Of a stretch of 64,000 nucleotides of DNA, positions 9,034-16,910 are shown in pieces. This DNA is from Chloroflexota bacterium (GTDB lineage Bacteria > Chloroflexota > UBA11872), in the NCBI GenBank assembly GCA_022821645.1, contig JAJEDE010000025.1:1-64000 (forward strand). Direction: 5' to 3'. The stretch's first letter is position 1, and the number at the start of each line of letters is the position of its first letter. The position numbers and the translations under genes were made by a program. The notes under the pieces were generated by a model. It had not been told where the DNA came from. It did not search any database and saw nothing but the letters and a program-made list of their open reading frames with translations.

Positions 9034-9612
9034 GTGAGCGTTCGCATTGGCGTCCTCGCGCTTCAAGGCGATTTTGCCGAACATGGCGCCATGCTCGGCA
9101 GGCTTGGCGCCGAAACCGTTGAAGTGCGGCAACCGTCCGATATCGACGGTCTCGAGGGCTTGATCATCCCCGGCGGCGAGAGCACCACCATCGGCAAGCT
9201 GATGATGCGGTACAACCTCCGCGAGCCTATCCGCGATCTCGCCGCGGCCGGAACTCCGATCTGGGGCACCTGCGCCGGCCTGATTCTGCTGGCCCGCAAC
9301 GTGGGTCGGAATCAGCCGCTGCTGAACCTCCTTGACATAACCGTGGAACGCAATGCCTTCGGCCGTCAGACCGACAGTTTTGAAACCGATCTCGAAATCG
9401 ACGGCATTTCAGGCGGTCCCTTCCCCGCCGTCTTCATCCGTGCTCCCGTCGTGCGCGAGGTGGGACCCGGCGTGCAGGTGCTCAGCCGACTGGACGATGG
9501 AACGATCGTGGCGGTACGGCATGGGCGTCTCTTCGGCACATCCTTCCATCCCGAGTTGACCGGGGATACGCGGCTGCACGCCGGGTTCGTCGAAATGGCC
9601 AGGCACGCGTGA
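9034..9612 (+). CDS. pdxT: Pyridoxal 5'-phosphate synthase, glutaminase subunit
   Basis: A 192-residue class-I glutaminase that supplies ammonia to PdxS. Motifs: LALQGDFAEH at the start, PGGEST (oxyanion region, about 47), nucleophile Cys in 'GTCAGLI' (about 80) and the His-Glu pair in SFHPEL (about 170). The start is GTG 9034. Its TGA overlaps the GTG of the next gene (GTGA), so the downstream GNAT-like gene is translationally coupled to it. Confidence 0.97.
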   Translation: MSVRIGVLALQGDFAEHGAMLGRLGAETVEVRQPSDIDGLEGLIIPGGESTTIGKLMMRYNLREPIRDLAAAGTPIWGTCAGLILLARNVGRNQPLLNLLDITVERNAFGRQTDSFETDLEIDGISGGPFPAVFIRAPVVREVGPGVQVLSRLDDGTIVAVRHGRLFGTSFHPELTGDTRLHAGFVEMARHA

Positions 9613-10592
9613 CGCCGAGCGTCTCGCGACTACGTCCCTGGCACGCGCCGGCGCTGGCGCGGAATTTCATTCTCGCAACCGGTCCACGGGAGCACGTGGC
9701 GCCGGTGGCCGGACCCACGCCCCCGGCTTTCATGGCTCTTGCGGCCACGCTGCCTGGGCTCGTCCCCGACGTGCAGGGCTATGCGGCCTGGGCAAGTGAC
9801 GCATTGATTGGCTTTGCGCTGGCCGAGTTTGTGCCCGATCGACGCCGGGCCAATGTCTCGGTGTTGACCGTCGCTCTTTCGGCTGACGACATCGCGCCGG
9901 ACTCGGCTGAGGTTGCGGCCTGCGCCGCCCTGCTCGAGCGACTCACCGCCGACGCCGCGGCCCGCGGCTACGTAAGCGTTTTCGCTCGCCTTCCGCGAGA
10001 CAGCAGGTTTCGCGAGGTCTTCGGGCGCCTGGGCTTCGTCGGCGCCGTCAGCGAGGATGTCTACACGCGTCGCCCCGCGCCCATCGCGAACCCCGGGCCG
10101 ATATCCGGGCTGCGGCCGGTCGAGCAGGCGGACGCGTGGGAAATCTCCCAGCTTTACCGCACCATCACGCCCGCGGCGTTGCAGCTGGCGGAATCGCCCG
10201 GCGGTGAGCGACCTTCAGTTCGGCAACGCCGACTGCCCCTGCTCGGCGGTGGCCGCGCACCTGAGGAGTTCGTTGTCGATGGTGAGCGAGGTCTGGACGG
10301 CTGGCTGCGCCTCCATCCCGGTACGCGCGGGCGCCACACCGCCGCCTTGATGGTGCATCCGCGTCGCGCGGCTCTCACGCGCCCGCTGCTTGGCTTCGCG
10401 GTCTGCTCGCTGATGAACGCGGGACGTCTGCCTGTCCGAGTGGTTGTCCATGCCCACGAAGATGCGCTGCGCCGTGCGGTGGAGGCCGAGGGCTTCGCCA
10501 GAACCGAGGAACGCGAGCTGCTGGTCAAGCACATGTCCGTGCGGATTGCCGCCGAAGTGCCCGCGCAGGCGCTCGACCGGGCGACGAGCTAG
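9609..10592 (+). CDS. GNAT-like acetyltransferase-related protein
   Basis: A 327-residue protein with two weak GNAT-like halves. The first (about residues 1-155) has 'LLERLTADAAARGYVSVFARLPRDSRFREVFGRLGF', typical of the GNAT C-terminal region. The second (about 165-310) ends in a similar helix with 'EAEGFARTEERELLVKHM'. The acetyl-CoA pyrophosphate loop (R/Q-x-x-G-x-G/A) is not clear in either half, so activity is uncertain. It starts at GTG in a GTGA overlap with pdxT. It lies in the pdxST-tmk run, but no role in PLP synthesis can be inferred. Confidence 0.6.
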   Translation: MTPSVSRLRPWHAPALARNFILATGPREHVAPVAGPTPPAFMALAATLPGLVPDVQGYAAWASDALIGFALAEFVPDRRRANVSVLTVALSADDIAPDSAEVAACAALLERLTADAAARGYVSVFARLPRDSRFREVFGRLGFVGAVSEDVYTRRPAPIANPGPISGLRPVEQADAWEISQLYRTITPAALQLAESPGGERPSVRQRRLPLLGGGRAPEEFVVDGERGLDGWLRLHPGTRGRHTAALMVHPRRAALTRPLLGFAVCSLMNAGRLPVRVVVHAHEDALRRAVEAEGFARTEERELLVKHMSVRIAAEVPAQALDRATS

Positions 10593-10598
10593 TCCGAC

Positions 10599-12092
10599 GT
10601 GGCGTCGCCCGACGTTCTGCAACCGCCCACGACCGTCAACGCGCCGCATATTCAGTCGGGCGATGACGACGAACTCCGGGACCTGATCGCCGCCTTGCCG
10701 GTCCGACTGCAGGACGACCTGCGGACTGTGTCTGGCTGGACCGAGGCAGTTGAGATCGTGCTTGATCTTGGCCGCGTTCCGGAGATCCGCCTCAGTGACG
10801 GTTCCGAGCGCCGGTTGCCCTGGACGGTCGACGCCGGGCACATCGCGGCGGTTGTGGAAGCCATCGGCGAGTTCACCGACGACAACCGCGCCGGCGTACC
10901 TGGCACCCTCCACCGATTCTCGGCGATTCGGAATCGATCAGGCCGGGTCGTCGGGCTGACGGTCCGGCGCGGGCGTGCGCTCCACGGCACCACGGCGATC
11001 GTGCGCGACATCGTTGCCGGCGACCACAGCCTGCTGCTGCTGGGACCGCCCGGCGTGGGCAAGACGACGATGTTGCGTGAGATGGCGCGGGTGCTGGCGA
11101 ACGATCACGGCGCACGGGTGGTCATCGTTGACACATCCAACGAGATCGGCGGCGACGGTGACATACCCCACCCCGGCATCGGTCGCGCCCGGCGCATGCA
11201 GGTGGCTGCTCCGGACCGACAGCACCGAGTCATGATCGAGGCAGTGGAAAACCACATGCCTGAAGTCATCGTGGTGGACGAAATCGGAACGGACCTCGAA
11301 GCCGAAGCCGCCCGCACCATCGCCGAACGCGGTGTCCGGCTCATCGCCACCGCCCATGGTCAGACGCTGGACAACGTGCTGCTGAATCCGCTGCTGAGCG
11401 ATCTGGTGGGCGGCGTCGAGTCCGTAACCCTCAGCGACGACGAGGCGCGCCGCCGCCGCACGCAGAAGACCGTGCTCGAGCGCCGCTCGCCGCCCACTTT
11501 CGATACCTTGATCGAGTTGCACTCGCGGGATGCCTTCGTGATCCACCACAACGTCGCCGGCTCGGTGGACGCCATTCTTCGCGGCAGCGCCGTGCGCGCC
11601 GAATCCCGCATGCGGCTTCCCGATGGCCGGGTGCTTCGCGATACCAACGCCGAGGCACGCGTGAGTGCCGAGAGTTCATTGCCTCAACCGGTGCAGTCCG
11701 ACGACGCGCCCGAGGATGACGGACGACTCAACATTTTCCCGTTTGGCGTCAGCAGAAGCCGGTTGGAACACGCCATCGCCAATTGCGAATCCGACATGAT
11801 CAGGCTGGTGCGTCACCTGGCGCAGGCTGACGTGGTCGTGACCTTGCGTAGCTTCCATCGCAAGCGCGCCCGCGTGTTGCGGGACGCCGAGGCCCGCGGC
11901 GTCCCGGTCTACGTCCTCCGGAACAACACGATCACGCAAATGGAGGCCTGCCTGGCGACGCTGCTGGACATGGAGCGGCCCGAAGAACCGACGCCGCGGC
12001 ATCCCGCGCAGGCCACGGCGAGCGCGCGCGGCAACGGCGCGCCCCGCCAACACCTGCGCACGCCCGTGACTTCGCGGCCGAGGCCTACATGA
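10599..12092 (+). CDS. AAA ATPase of the Ycf45/SpoIIIAA-like family
   Basis: A 497-residue P-loop ATPase resembling Ycf45 of cyanobacteria and plastids and SpoIIIAA of spore formers. Walker A GPPGVGKTTMLREMAR is near residue 151, followed by 'VVIVDTSNEIGGDGD' and Walker B 'VIVVDEIGTDLEA' (about 222). Beyond about residue 385 a region with 'KRARVLRDAEARGVPVYVLR' resembles the C-terminal nucleic-acid-binding part of Ycf45 proteins. The C-terminal tail is Pro/Ala-rich and probably disordered. The function of the family is not established. Start GTG 10599; the end overlaps tmk by ATGA. Confidence 0.82.
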   Translation: MASPDVLQPPTTVNAPHIQSGDDDELRDLIAALPVRLQDDLRTVSGWTEAVEIVLDLGRVPEIRLSDGSERRLPWTVDAGHIAAVVEAIGEFTDDNRAGVPGTLHRFSAIRNRSGRVVGLTVRRGRALHGTTAIVRDIVAGDHSLLLLGPPGVGKTTMLREMARVLANDHGARVVIVDTSNEIGGDGDIPHPGIGRARRMQVAAPDRQHRVMIEAVENHMPEVIVVDEIGTDLEAEAARTIAERGVRLIATAHGQTLDNVLLNPLLSDLVGGVESVTLSDDEARRRRTQKTVLERRSPPTFDTLIELHSRDAFVIHHNVAGSVDAILRGSAVRAESRMRLPDGRVLRDTNAEARVSAESSLPQPVQSDDAPEDDGRLNIFPFGVSRSRLEHAIANCESDMIRLVRHLAQADVVVTLRSFHRKRARVLRDAEARGVPVYVLRNNTITQMEACLATLLDMERPEEPTPRHPAQATASARGNGAPRQHLRTPVTSRPRPT

Positions 12093-12802
12093 TCGGCGAT
12101 CAGCCGTCCGGCCTCTTCATCGTGTTTGAAGGACCTGAAGGAAGCGGCAAGACCACCCAGGCTCAGCTGCTTGGCGATGTGCTTCGACAACAGGGGCTGG
12201 ACGTTGATCTGACGCGAGAACCGGGCGGAACGCCGCTGGGCGAACGCTTGCGTCGCGTTCTGCTTCAGGAACAGGACATGCAGGCCGTGGATCCACACGT
12301 GCAGGCGCTGTTGATGTCGGCCGCCCGGTCGCAGCATGTGAGCGAACGGATTCGTCCGCACCTCGAACGCGGTGGCGTGGTGATCTGCGACCGGTTTGCC
12401 GCCTCTACCCGTGCCTACCAGGGCGGTGGGTTCCGACTGCGACGACGCGATCTTGAACACCTGACGTCATTCGCTATACAGGATGTGACGCCTGACGTAA
12501 CGGTTCTGCTGGATGTTGAGGTTGAGGACGGGCTGAAGCGAAGCCTCAGTCACCGGAATACGGACTGGGAAAAGGCCGGCGGCATCAACTGGCACGGGCT
12601 GCCCTTCCACCGGCGCGTTCGGGCTTCCTACCTGGACCAGGCCGCCGATGACCCCGATCGGTGGCTGGTGGTGGATGGGCTTCAGCCGCCCGGGGACATT
12701 GCGGCTGAAATCCTGGGTCGCGTGCAGCCTGAAGTCGACGGCCGGGAACTCCGCCAGGTCACCGCACCCGTCCAGCGACTGCTGCCGCTCAGCATCGCGT
12801 AA
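12089..12802 (+). CDS. tmk: Thymidylate kinase
   Basis: A 237-residue dTMP kinase that makes dTDP for DNA synthesis. P-loop 'FEGPEGSGKTTQ' (about 12), the DR-E-P segment 'LTREPGGTPLGE' and 'VICDRFAASTRAYQGGG' (DRx motif and substrate-binding loop) are all present, followed by 'VTVLLDVEVEDGL'. About 25 residues longer than a minimal Tmk, at the C-terminus. ATG 12089 overlaps the preceding stop. The next gene, a c-di-AMP receptor homologue, is 43 nt downstream; tmk-darA order is also common in Firmicutes. Confidence 0.95.
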   Translation: MIGDQPSGLFIVFEGPEGSGKTTQAQLLGDVLRQQGLDVDLTREPGGTPLGERLRRVLLQEQDMQAVDPHVQALLMSAARSQHVSERIRPHLERGGVVICDRFAASTRAYQGGGFRLRRRDLEHLTSFAIQDVTPDVTVLLDVEVEDGLKRSLSHRNTDWEKAGGINWHGLPFHRRVRASYLDQAADDPDRWLVVDGLQPPGDIAAEILGRVQPEVDGRELRQVTAPVQRLLPLSIA

Positions 12803-12845
12803 GCTGCCCGCGTCGCGCCGTTCGCCCCGCCCGATTGGACCCCCG

Positions 12846-13175
12846 CTGAAGCTCTTTTTCGGGATCGTTCAGGAGGCGGATGCCGACCTGCTGGCCGACT
12901 CGCTCGTATCGGGCGGATTCCGGTTTACCCGTGTTCCCACCGCCGGGGGATTCCTGCGCGAGGGCAACACGACCTTCATCATTGGCGCGGATGAGGATCG
13001 CATTGGTGACTTGCTCGGGATCGTGCGTCGCAACGCCACGACTCGCATGCAAATCGTCAGCCCCGAACAGACAGTCCAGGATCCCGTGGAAGCGCCTTTG
13101 CCATTCCCCGTTGAGGTTCAGGTTGGCGGGGCCACCATGTTCATGTTCGACCTTGAGCGGGTCGAGCAAATCTAG
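12846..13175 (+). CDS. darA: DarA/PII-like cyclic-di-AMP receptor family protein
   Basis: A 109-residue PII-like protein of the DarA/PstA/YaaQ family, which in Firmicutes binds c-di-AMP. It has 'KLFFGIVQEADADLLADSL' at the start, the glycine-rich 'TRVPTAGGFLREGNTTFIIG' core and 'VGGATMFMFDLERVEQI' at the end. Family members begin M-K-L-I-x-A-I-V-Q; here the matching first codon is CTG at 12846. No ATG, GTG or TTG is in frame between the end of tmk and this point. CTG initiation is therefore proposed. No diadenylate cyclase gene lies in the window. Confidence 0.85.
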   Translation: MKLFFGIVQEADADLLADSLVSGGFRFTRVPTAGGFLREGNTTFIIGADEDRIGDLLGIVRRNATTRMQIVSPEQTVQDPVEAPLPFPVEVQVGGATMFMFDLERVEQI

Positions 13176-13186
13176 GCGGCTCGGAC

Positions 13187-14374
13187 TTAGCGCGCGGCGG
13201 CCAGGACCGGGCGCATCCGCTCGACGGCGCGCTCCAGATTCTCCACGGAGTTGGCAAACGACAGTCGCAGCGAATCGGCGCCCACCGTGCCAAAGGCCGT
13301 CCCGGCCAGCACCGCCACGCCTGCCTCGTTCAACAGGCGATCCGCGATCTCGTCGGTGCTGACGCGGAAGCCGCTGAGCTGGGGAAACACGTAGAACGCG
13401 CCTGCCGGACGCTGGCAATCAACGCCCTCCAGGCTGTTCAGTCCGTCCACAATCACGTCGCGCCGGCGCTGGAATTCAGCCACAAAGCCGTCCACGGCCT
13501 CCTGCGGCCCGGTCAGCGCCTCGACGCCCGCCATCTGGATAAACGCGGCCGTGCAACTGGTGCAGTTGGTCTGCAACTGGGCTACCGCTTCCGCCAGGCC
13601 CTCGCTCATCACGCCATAGCCCAGTCGCCAGCCTGTCATGGCGTAGGTCTTGGAAAAGCCGTCCAGGATCAGGGTCTTGTCGGCCATGCCCGGGCAGGCC
13701 GCAATTGAGGCGTGCTCGATCTCGCCGTACATGATGCGTCCGTAGATCTCGTCGCTCAGGACATGCAACGGCCGGTCCGCCACCAGGTCCGCGATCGCGC
13801 AAATGTCCTCCGGCGGCAGGACGCCGCCCGTGGGGTTCTGTGGTGAGTTGAGAATCAACAGCTTGGTCCGGTCGGACAGCTTGGCCCGCAGCTCGTCCAG
13901 GTCCAGCCGAAACTGGTTCTCCGGCCGCAGGGCCAGCGGCACCGGCGTGGCGCCCACGAAGCGAATCACCGACTCGTAGATCGGGAATCCCGGGTCCGGA
14001 TACAACACTTCATCCCCGGGACCGCACAGCGCCGTAATCCCGAAGTACATGATGGGCTTGGCGCCCGGCGTGATGACGACCTGTTCGGGAGTGACCTCGA
14101 TTCCTCGCGACTCGGCAACGTCGGCGGCGATGGCCTCCCGCGCCTCCGGGATTCCGGCGGATGGCACGTAATGCGTAAAGCCGTCATCCAATGCCCGCTT
14201 GGCCGCCTCGATGATGTTGGCTGGGGTGTCGAAGTCTGGCTCACCGATCTCCAGGTGGATGATGTCGCGGCCTTCGCGCTCCAGGGCCTTGGCTCGGGCC
14301 AGGACTGAGAAGGCGGTCTCGGTGCCCAGGCGGCTCATGGCGCCGGCCAGGTCAGGATGAGGCAGAGTTGTCAT
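13187..14374 (-). CDS. Pyridoxal-phosphate-dependent aminotransferase class I/II
   Basis: A 395-residue fold-type I aminotransferase resembling aspartate/aromatic aminotransferases. Markers: 'IHLEIGEPDFDTP' near the start, 'YPDPGFPIYESVIRF', 'NSPQNPTGGVLPPE', 'VLSDEIYGRIMYG' and the PLP-binding Lys in 'DGFSKTYAMTGWRLGY' (about residue 234). The C-terminal Arg for the alpha-carboxylate is in 'DSLRLSFANS'. The start is ATG 14374, not the upstream TTG. It converges on darA with only 11 nt between stops. A TAGAAT hexamer about 60 nt upstream on its strand may be the promoter. Confidence 0.92.
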   Translation of the reverse strand: MTTLPHPDLAGAMSRLGTETAFSVLARAKALEREGRDIIHLEIGEPDFDTPANIIEAAKRALDDGFTHYVPSAGIPEAREAIAADVAESRGIEVTPEQVVITPGAKPIMYFGITALCGPGDEVLYPDPGFPIYESVIRFVGATPVPLALRPENQFRLDLDELRAKLSDRTKLLILNSPQNPTGGVLPPEDICAIADLVADRPLHVLSDEIYGRIMYGEIEHASIAACPGMADKTLILDGFSKTYAMTGWRLGYGVMSEGLAEAVAQLQTNCTSCTAAFIQMAGVEALTGPQEAVDGFVAEFQRRRDVIVDGLNSLEGVDCQRPAGAFYVFPQLSGFRVSTDEIADRLLNEAGVAVLAGTAFGTVGADSLRLSFANSVENLERAVERMRPVLAAAR

Positions 14375-14439
14375 GGGTGCGGTTTCTCGTTTGGGGGGAC
14401 AGACTGCGGCCAATTGAGGGCCGACGTGCGGATTCTATC

Positions 14440-15372
14440 GTGACTGACTCGAAACCAGACCCTGGCGCCATGGTGCGACCGATGCGCGAGGACGACGCGG
14501 AGGCAGTGGCCCATCTGCTGCGCGCGGCGTATGGGACACCCGACGGCGGTGCAATCTCAAGCGTTGACGGTCCGAATCTGCCGCTGACCGCACGCCGAGT
14601 TCGCCGGTGGCGCCAGTGTTCCTCCGCTGCCTGGGTTGCCGAGGTCGCGGGCTACGGTCCCGTGGGCGCGGTGTTTGCGGTGATTGAGCCGGAAGCCGCC
14701 TGGATGGCCGGATTGGGGGTTGCTCCGAACTTTCGGGGCGCCGGGCTGGGCGCCGCGCTGACGGATCACGCGCTGAAATACCTGGCGGCCAGTGGATGTC
14801 CTTTGCTTGGCATGGAGGCGGCGCCGCCGGCGGTGGGCGCCGCCGGGCTGTATGCGCGGCGCGGCTTTCGGCCGGCCGATCTCACGGTGCGACTGCGCGG
14901 CAAGGCTGCGGAACTCGGAGCGGCGGTCGACCCGATGGTCTGGCGGGAGTCCGCCTGTCCGGACTTCAAGGACCGCGCTCGCGGCATTGATTCCACGGTC
15001 GCGGCCAGAGTCCACGCGCAGCCGCAGTCAGCGCAGAGCTATCTGCTTGAACGCGCCCAGACCTCGCTGTTGTGTGATCCGGATCCATTCATTCCCGCTG
15101 CGGGCGGGTCGTTGGATCTGCGGCTTGTCATGAGCAGCGCCCCGCACGGACGCGAGGTCGTGACGTCCCTGGCCGCGGCTGCGGCCTCCGCAAATGCCAG
15201 GGGGCTGACCGCCATTGAGATTGATCTGGCGCTGGCGGACGGGGACTTGCTTCGTTCGCTGCTGCGCTCGGGTATGGCGCCGATCGCTTCCACGATTCGA
15301 CTTGTCAACAACTTCGACGCCTACGTTGCCTGGCGCCGGCGCAACGGGCCCATCGGGCGCTGGTCGTTCTAG
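14440..15372 (+). CDS. GNAT family N-acetyltransferase
   Basis: A 310-residue protein whose first half is a clear GNAT domain: 'MVRPMREDDAEAVAHLL' opens it, and motif A 'GLGVAPNFRGAGLGAALTDHAL' (R-G-A-G-L-G loop) binds acetyl-CoA. The second half (about residues 180-310) has a GNAT-like helical pattern without a clear cofactor loop. Start GTG 14440 is chosen because upstream sequence is the divergent promoter region of the aminotransferase; ATG 14470 is possible. Substrate unknown. It converges on the methyltransferase gene, 3 nt between stops. Confidence 0.82.
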   Translation: MTDSKPDPGAMVRPMREDDAEAVAHLLRAAYGTPDGGAISSVDGPNLPLTARRVRRWRQCSSAAWVAEVAGYGPVGAVFAVIEPEAAWMAGLGVAPNFRGAGLGAALTDHALKYLAASGCPLLGMEAAPPAVGAAGLYARRGFRPADLTVRLRGKAAELGAAVDPMVWRESACPDFKDRARGIDSTVAARVHAQPQSAQSYLLERAQTSLLCDPDPFIPAAGGSLDLRLVMSSAPHGREVVTSLAAAAASANARGLTAIEIDLALADGDLLRSLLRSGMAPIASTIRLVNNFDAYVAWRRRNGPIGRWSF

Positions 15373-15375
15373 CGT

Positions 15376-16152
15376 CTACCCGTCGGGCTTGGTCGCGACG
15401 ACGATCATGCGGTCGCTGTCGGGTTCGAAGGGATCGAGTCTGGCGTTGCCGTACAGCTCCGGATGGTTGAAACCCGCGGTTTGCAGTGCGGCCTTCAACT
15501 CGTCCTGTTCCAGGTAGCGCAGTCGGAACGTCGTGGTACGCCGATGCACCACGCCGTCGTCGCTGAGCCGGTCGTAGAAGTGCGCGGTGTCGATTGTCTG
15601 AGCAGCGGGGTCGATATCCCAGGACACGAAGTGCGTGATTTGGGAGTTATCCGGCCCGGCAAAGGTCGCCTGGTGCCGAACCACGCCGTCGCGCATCGCC
15701 AGCAGGTCGGGTGACGGATTGACGATGTCCACGGCCAGAAGGCCGCCGGGCCGAAGGACGTCGTGTGCGGCGCGCAGCGTGTCTCGAACGTCGGCCGCGG
15801 ATTGCAGGTGCAGTAGTCCGTCAAGCGCGCAGAACGCCAGGCCGAACTCGTCGTGACTGCTCGCGTGCCGCATATCGCCGCGTCTGAATCTCAGCGGCAA
15901 TCGGCGCGAGCCCAGATTGGTGCGCGCGATCGCCAGCATGGCCTCCGAGGTGTCGATGCCGTGGATTTCGTGCCCGGCCTCGGCCAGGGCGATGGCCACA
16001 CGGCCCGTGCCGCAGCCCAGTTCCAACACCGGACCGCCGGCGCGGGCCGCCAGCGCACGGTACAGGTCAAGGTCTTCGGTCCAACCGCGGTGCTCGGCCT
16101 CGTAAAGGTCGGCAATGCGCGCGTATGGATCGTCCAACCGGACGTCGCGCAC
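15376..16152 (-). CDS. Class I SAM-dependent methyltransferase
   Basis: A 258-residue Rossmann methyltransferase. Motif I 'VLELGCGTGRVAIALA' (about residue 45), the Asp at the end of strand 2 (HGIDTSEAML), 'FCALDGLLHL' and 'VLRPGGLLAVDIVNPSP' are all present. The GTG at 16152 shares its first base with the TAG of the upstream membrane-protein gene (TAGTG), so it is the last member of the overlapping operon holding the pseudo-Mre11/Rad50 genes. An upstream in-frame extension exists but would lie inside the previous gene. The acceptor substrate is unknown. Confidence 0.87.
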   Translation of the reverse strand: MRDVRLDDPYARIADLYEAEHRGWTEDLDLYRALAARAGGPVLELGCGTGRVAIALAEAGHEIHGIDTSEAMLAIARTNLGSRRLPLRFRRGDMRHASSHDEFGLAFCALDGLLHLQSAADVRDTLRAAHDVLRPGGLLAVDIVNPSPDLLAMRDGVVRHQATFAGPDNSQITHFVSWDIDPAAQTIDTAHFYDRLSDDGVVHRRTTTFRLRYLEQDELKAALQTAGFNHPELYGNARLDPFEPDSDRMIVVATKPDG

Positions 16153-16910
16153 TACCGGATGCGCAGCCTGCGCAGCACGAAGTCGGCCACGATCAGCGTG
16201 AGTATCACCAGGATCAGCAGACCGAAACTCGCCGTGCGATTCAGGGCGCTCACGGCCATGGCGGCCACGCCCACGGACACGAGAATGGCGTGGCGGGTGA
16301 GCGCCCACGTTGGGATCTTCTTCGGCGTGGCGTCACCGCCGCGGCGAAACCAGTACTCGAAAGCCCACGTGGCGAACAGGGCGCCAAACGACATGGTGAC
16401 CACCACCGCAAGCACGTTGAGCCCGTGCGCGGGATCGGTGAAGACAAGCTGGAAACCCAGCAGGATGGGGCAGGTCACGGTCCCCATGCCCATGGCCAGC
16501 CAGAGCCAGCGCGTGGCGTCAATCCGCTCGCGTGGAGCTGCCGCGGAAGCCTCGTAGCCGCGTGGCTCCGGGTCGCTGACATCGAGCGACAACTGCAATT
16601 GGCTGTCGGGATCGCCTTCGTTGCTGGCGGCGGCGGCGACGCCTGGGCGGCCGGGTCGAGGCGCTCGCTTCTCCGGCGGCGTTGTCGCAGGTTGCGATTC
16701 CCCGGCGACTTCGCCGCGACGAATCCGAACGGCCTGGTTTTCGTCTGTCTTGGTGCTGTCGATCGCTGTCGACTTGCCGCTGGGAATCCTGGTGTTGGAC
16801 GCCTTGCGGGTACTGCGTCGACTCAGCGTCTGTGGGCGACGCTCTCGGCGACGTATGGGTCTGGCTCCGGGTCGCCGCGACACGCGGCGGCCGGTCTCGG
16901 ATGCGAGCAC
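16152..16910 (-). CDS. Membrane protein with long charged N-terminus, unknown function
   Basis: A 252-residue protein without recognised family. Residues 1-135 are polar, rich in Arg, Pro, Ser and Glu, and probably disordered. About 137-250 hold four hydrophobic segments: 'LWLAMGMGTVTCPILLGF', 'VLAVVVTMSFGALFATWAF', 'HAILVSVGVAAMAVSAL' and 'SFGLLILVILTLIVADFVL', ending in a basic tail. GTG 16910 shares a base with the stop of the coiled-coil ATPase-like gene (TAGTG). A membrane partner for the YhaN-like protein, which itself has a membrane hairpin, is a reasonable inference. Confidence 0.75.
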   Translation of the reverse strand: MLASETGRRVSRRPGARPIRRRERRPQTLSRRSTRKASNTRIPSGKSTAIDSTKTDENQAVRIRRGEVAGESQPATTPPEKRAPRPGRPGVAAAASNEGDPDSQLQLSLDVSDPEPRGYEASAAAPRERIDATRWLWLAMGMGTVTCPILLGFQLVFTDPAHGLNVLAVVVTMSFGALFATWAFEYWFRRGGDATPKKIPTWALTRHAILVSVGVAAMAVSALNRTASFGLLILVILTLIVADFVLRRLRIR

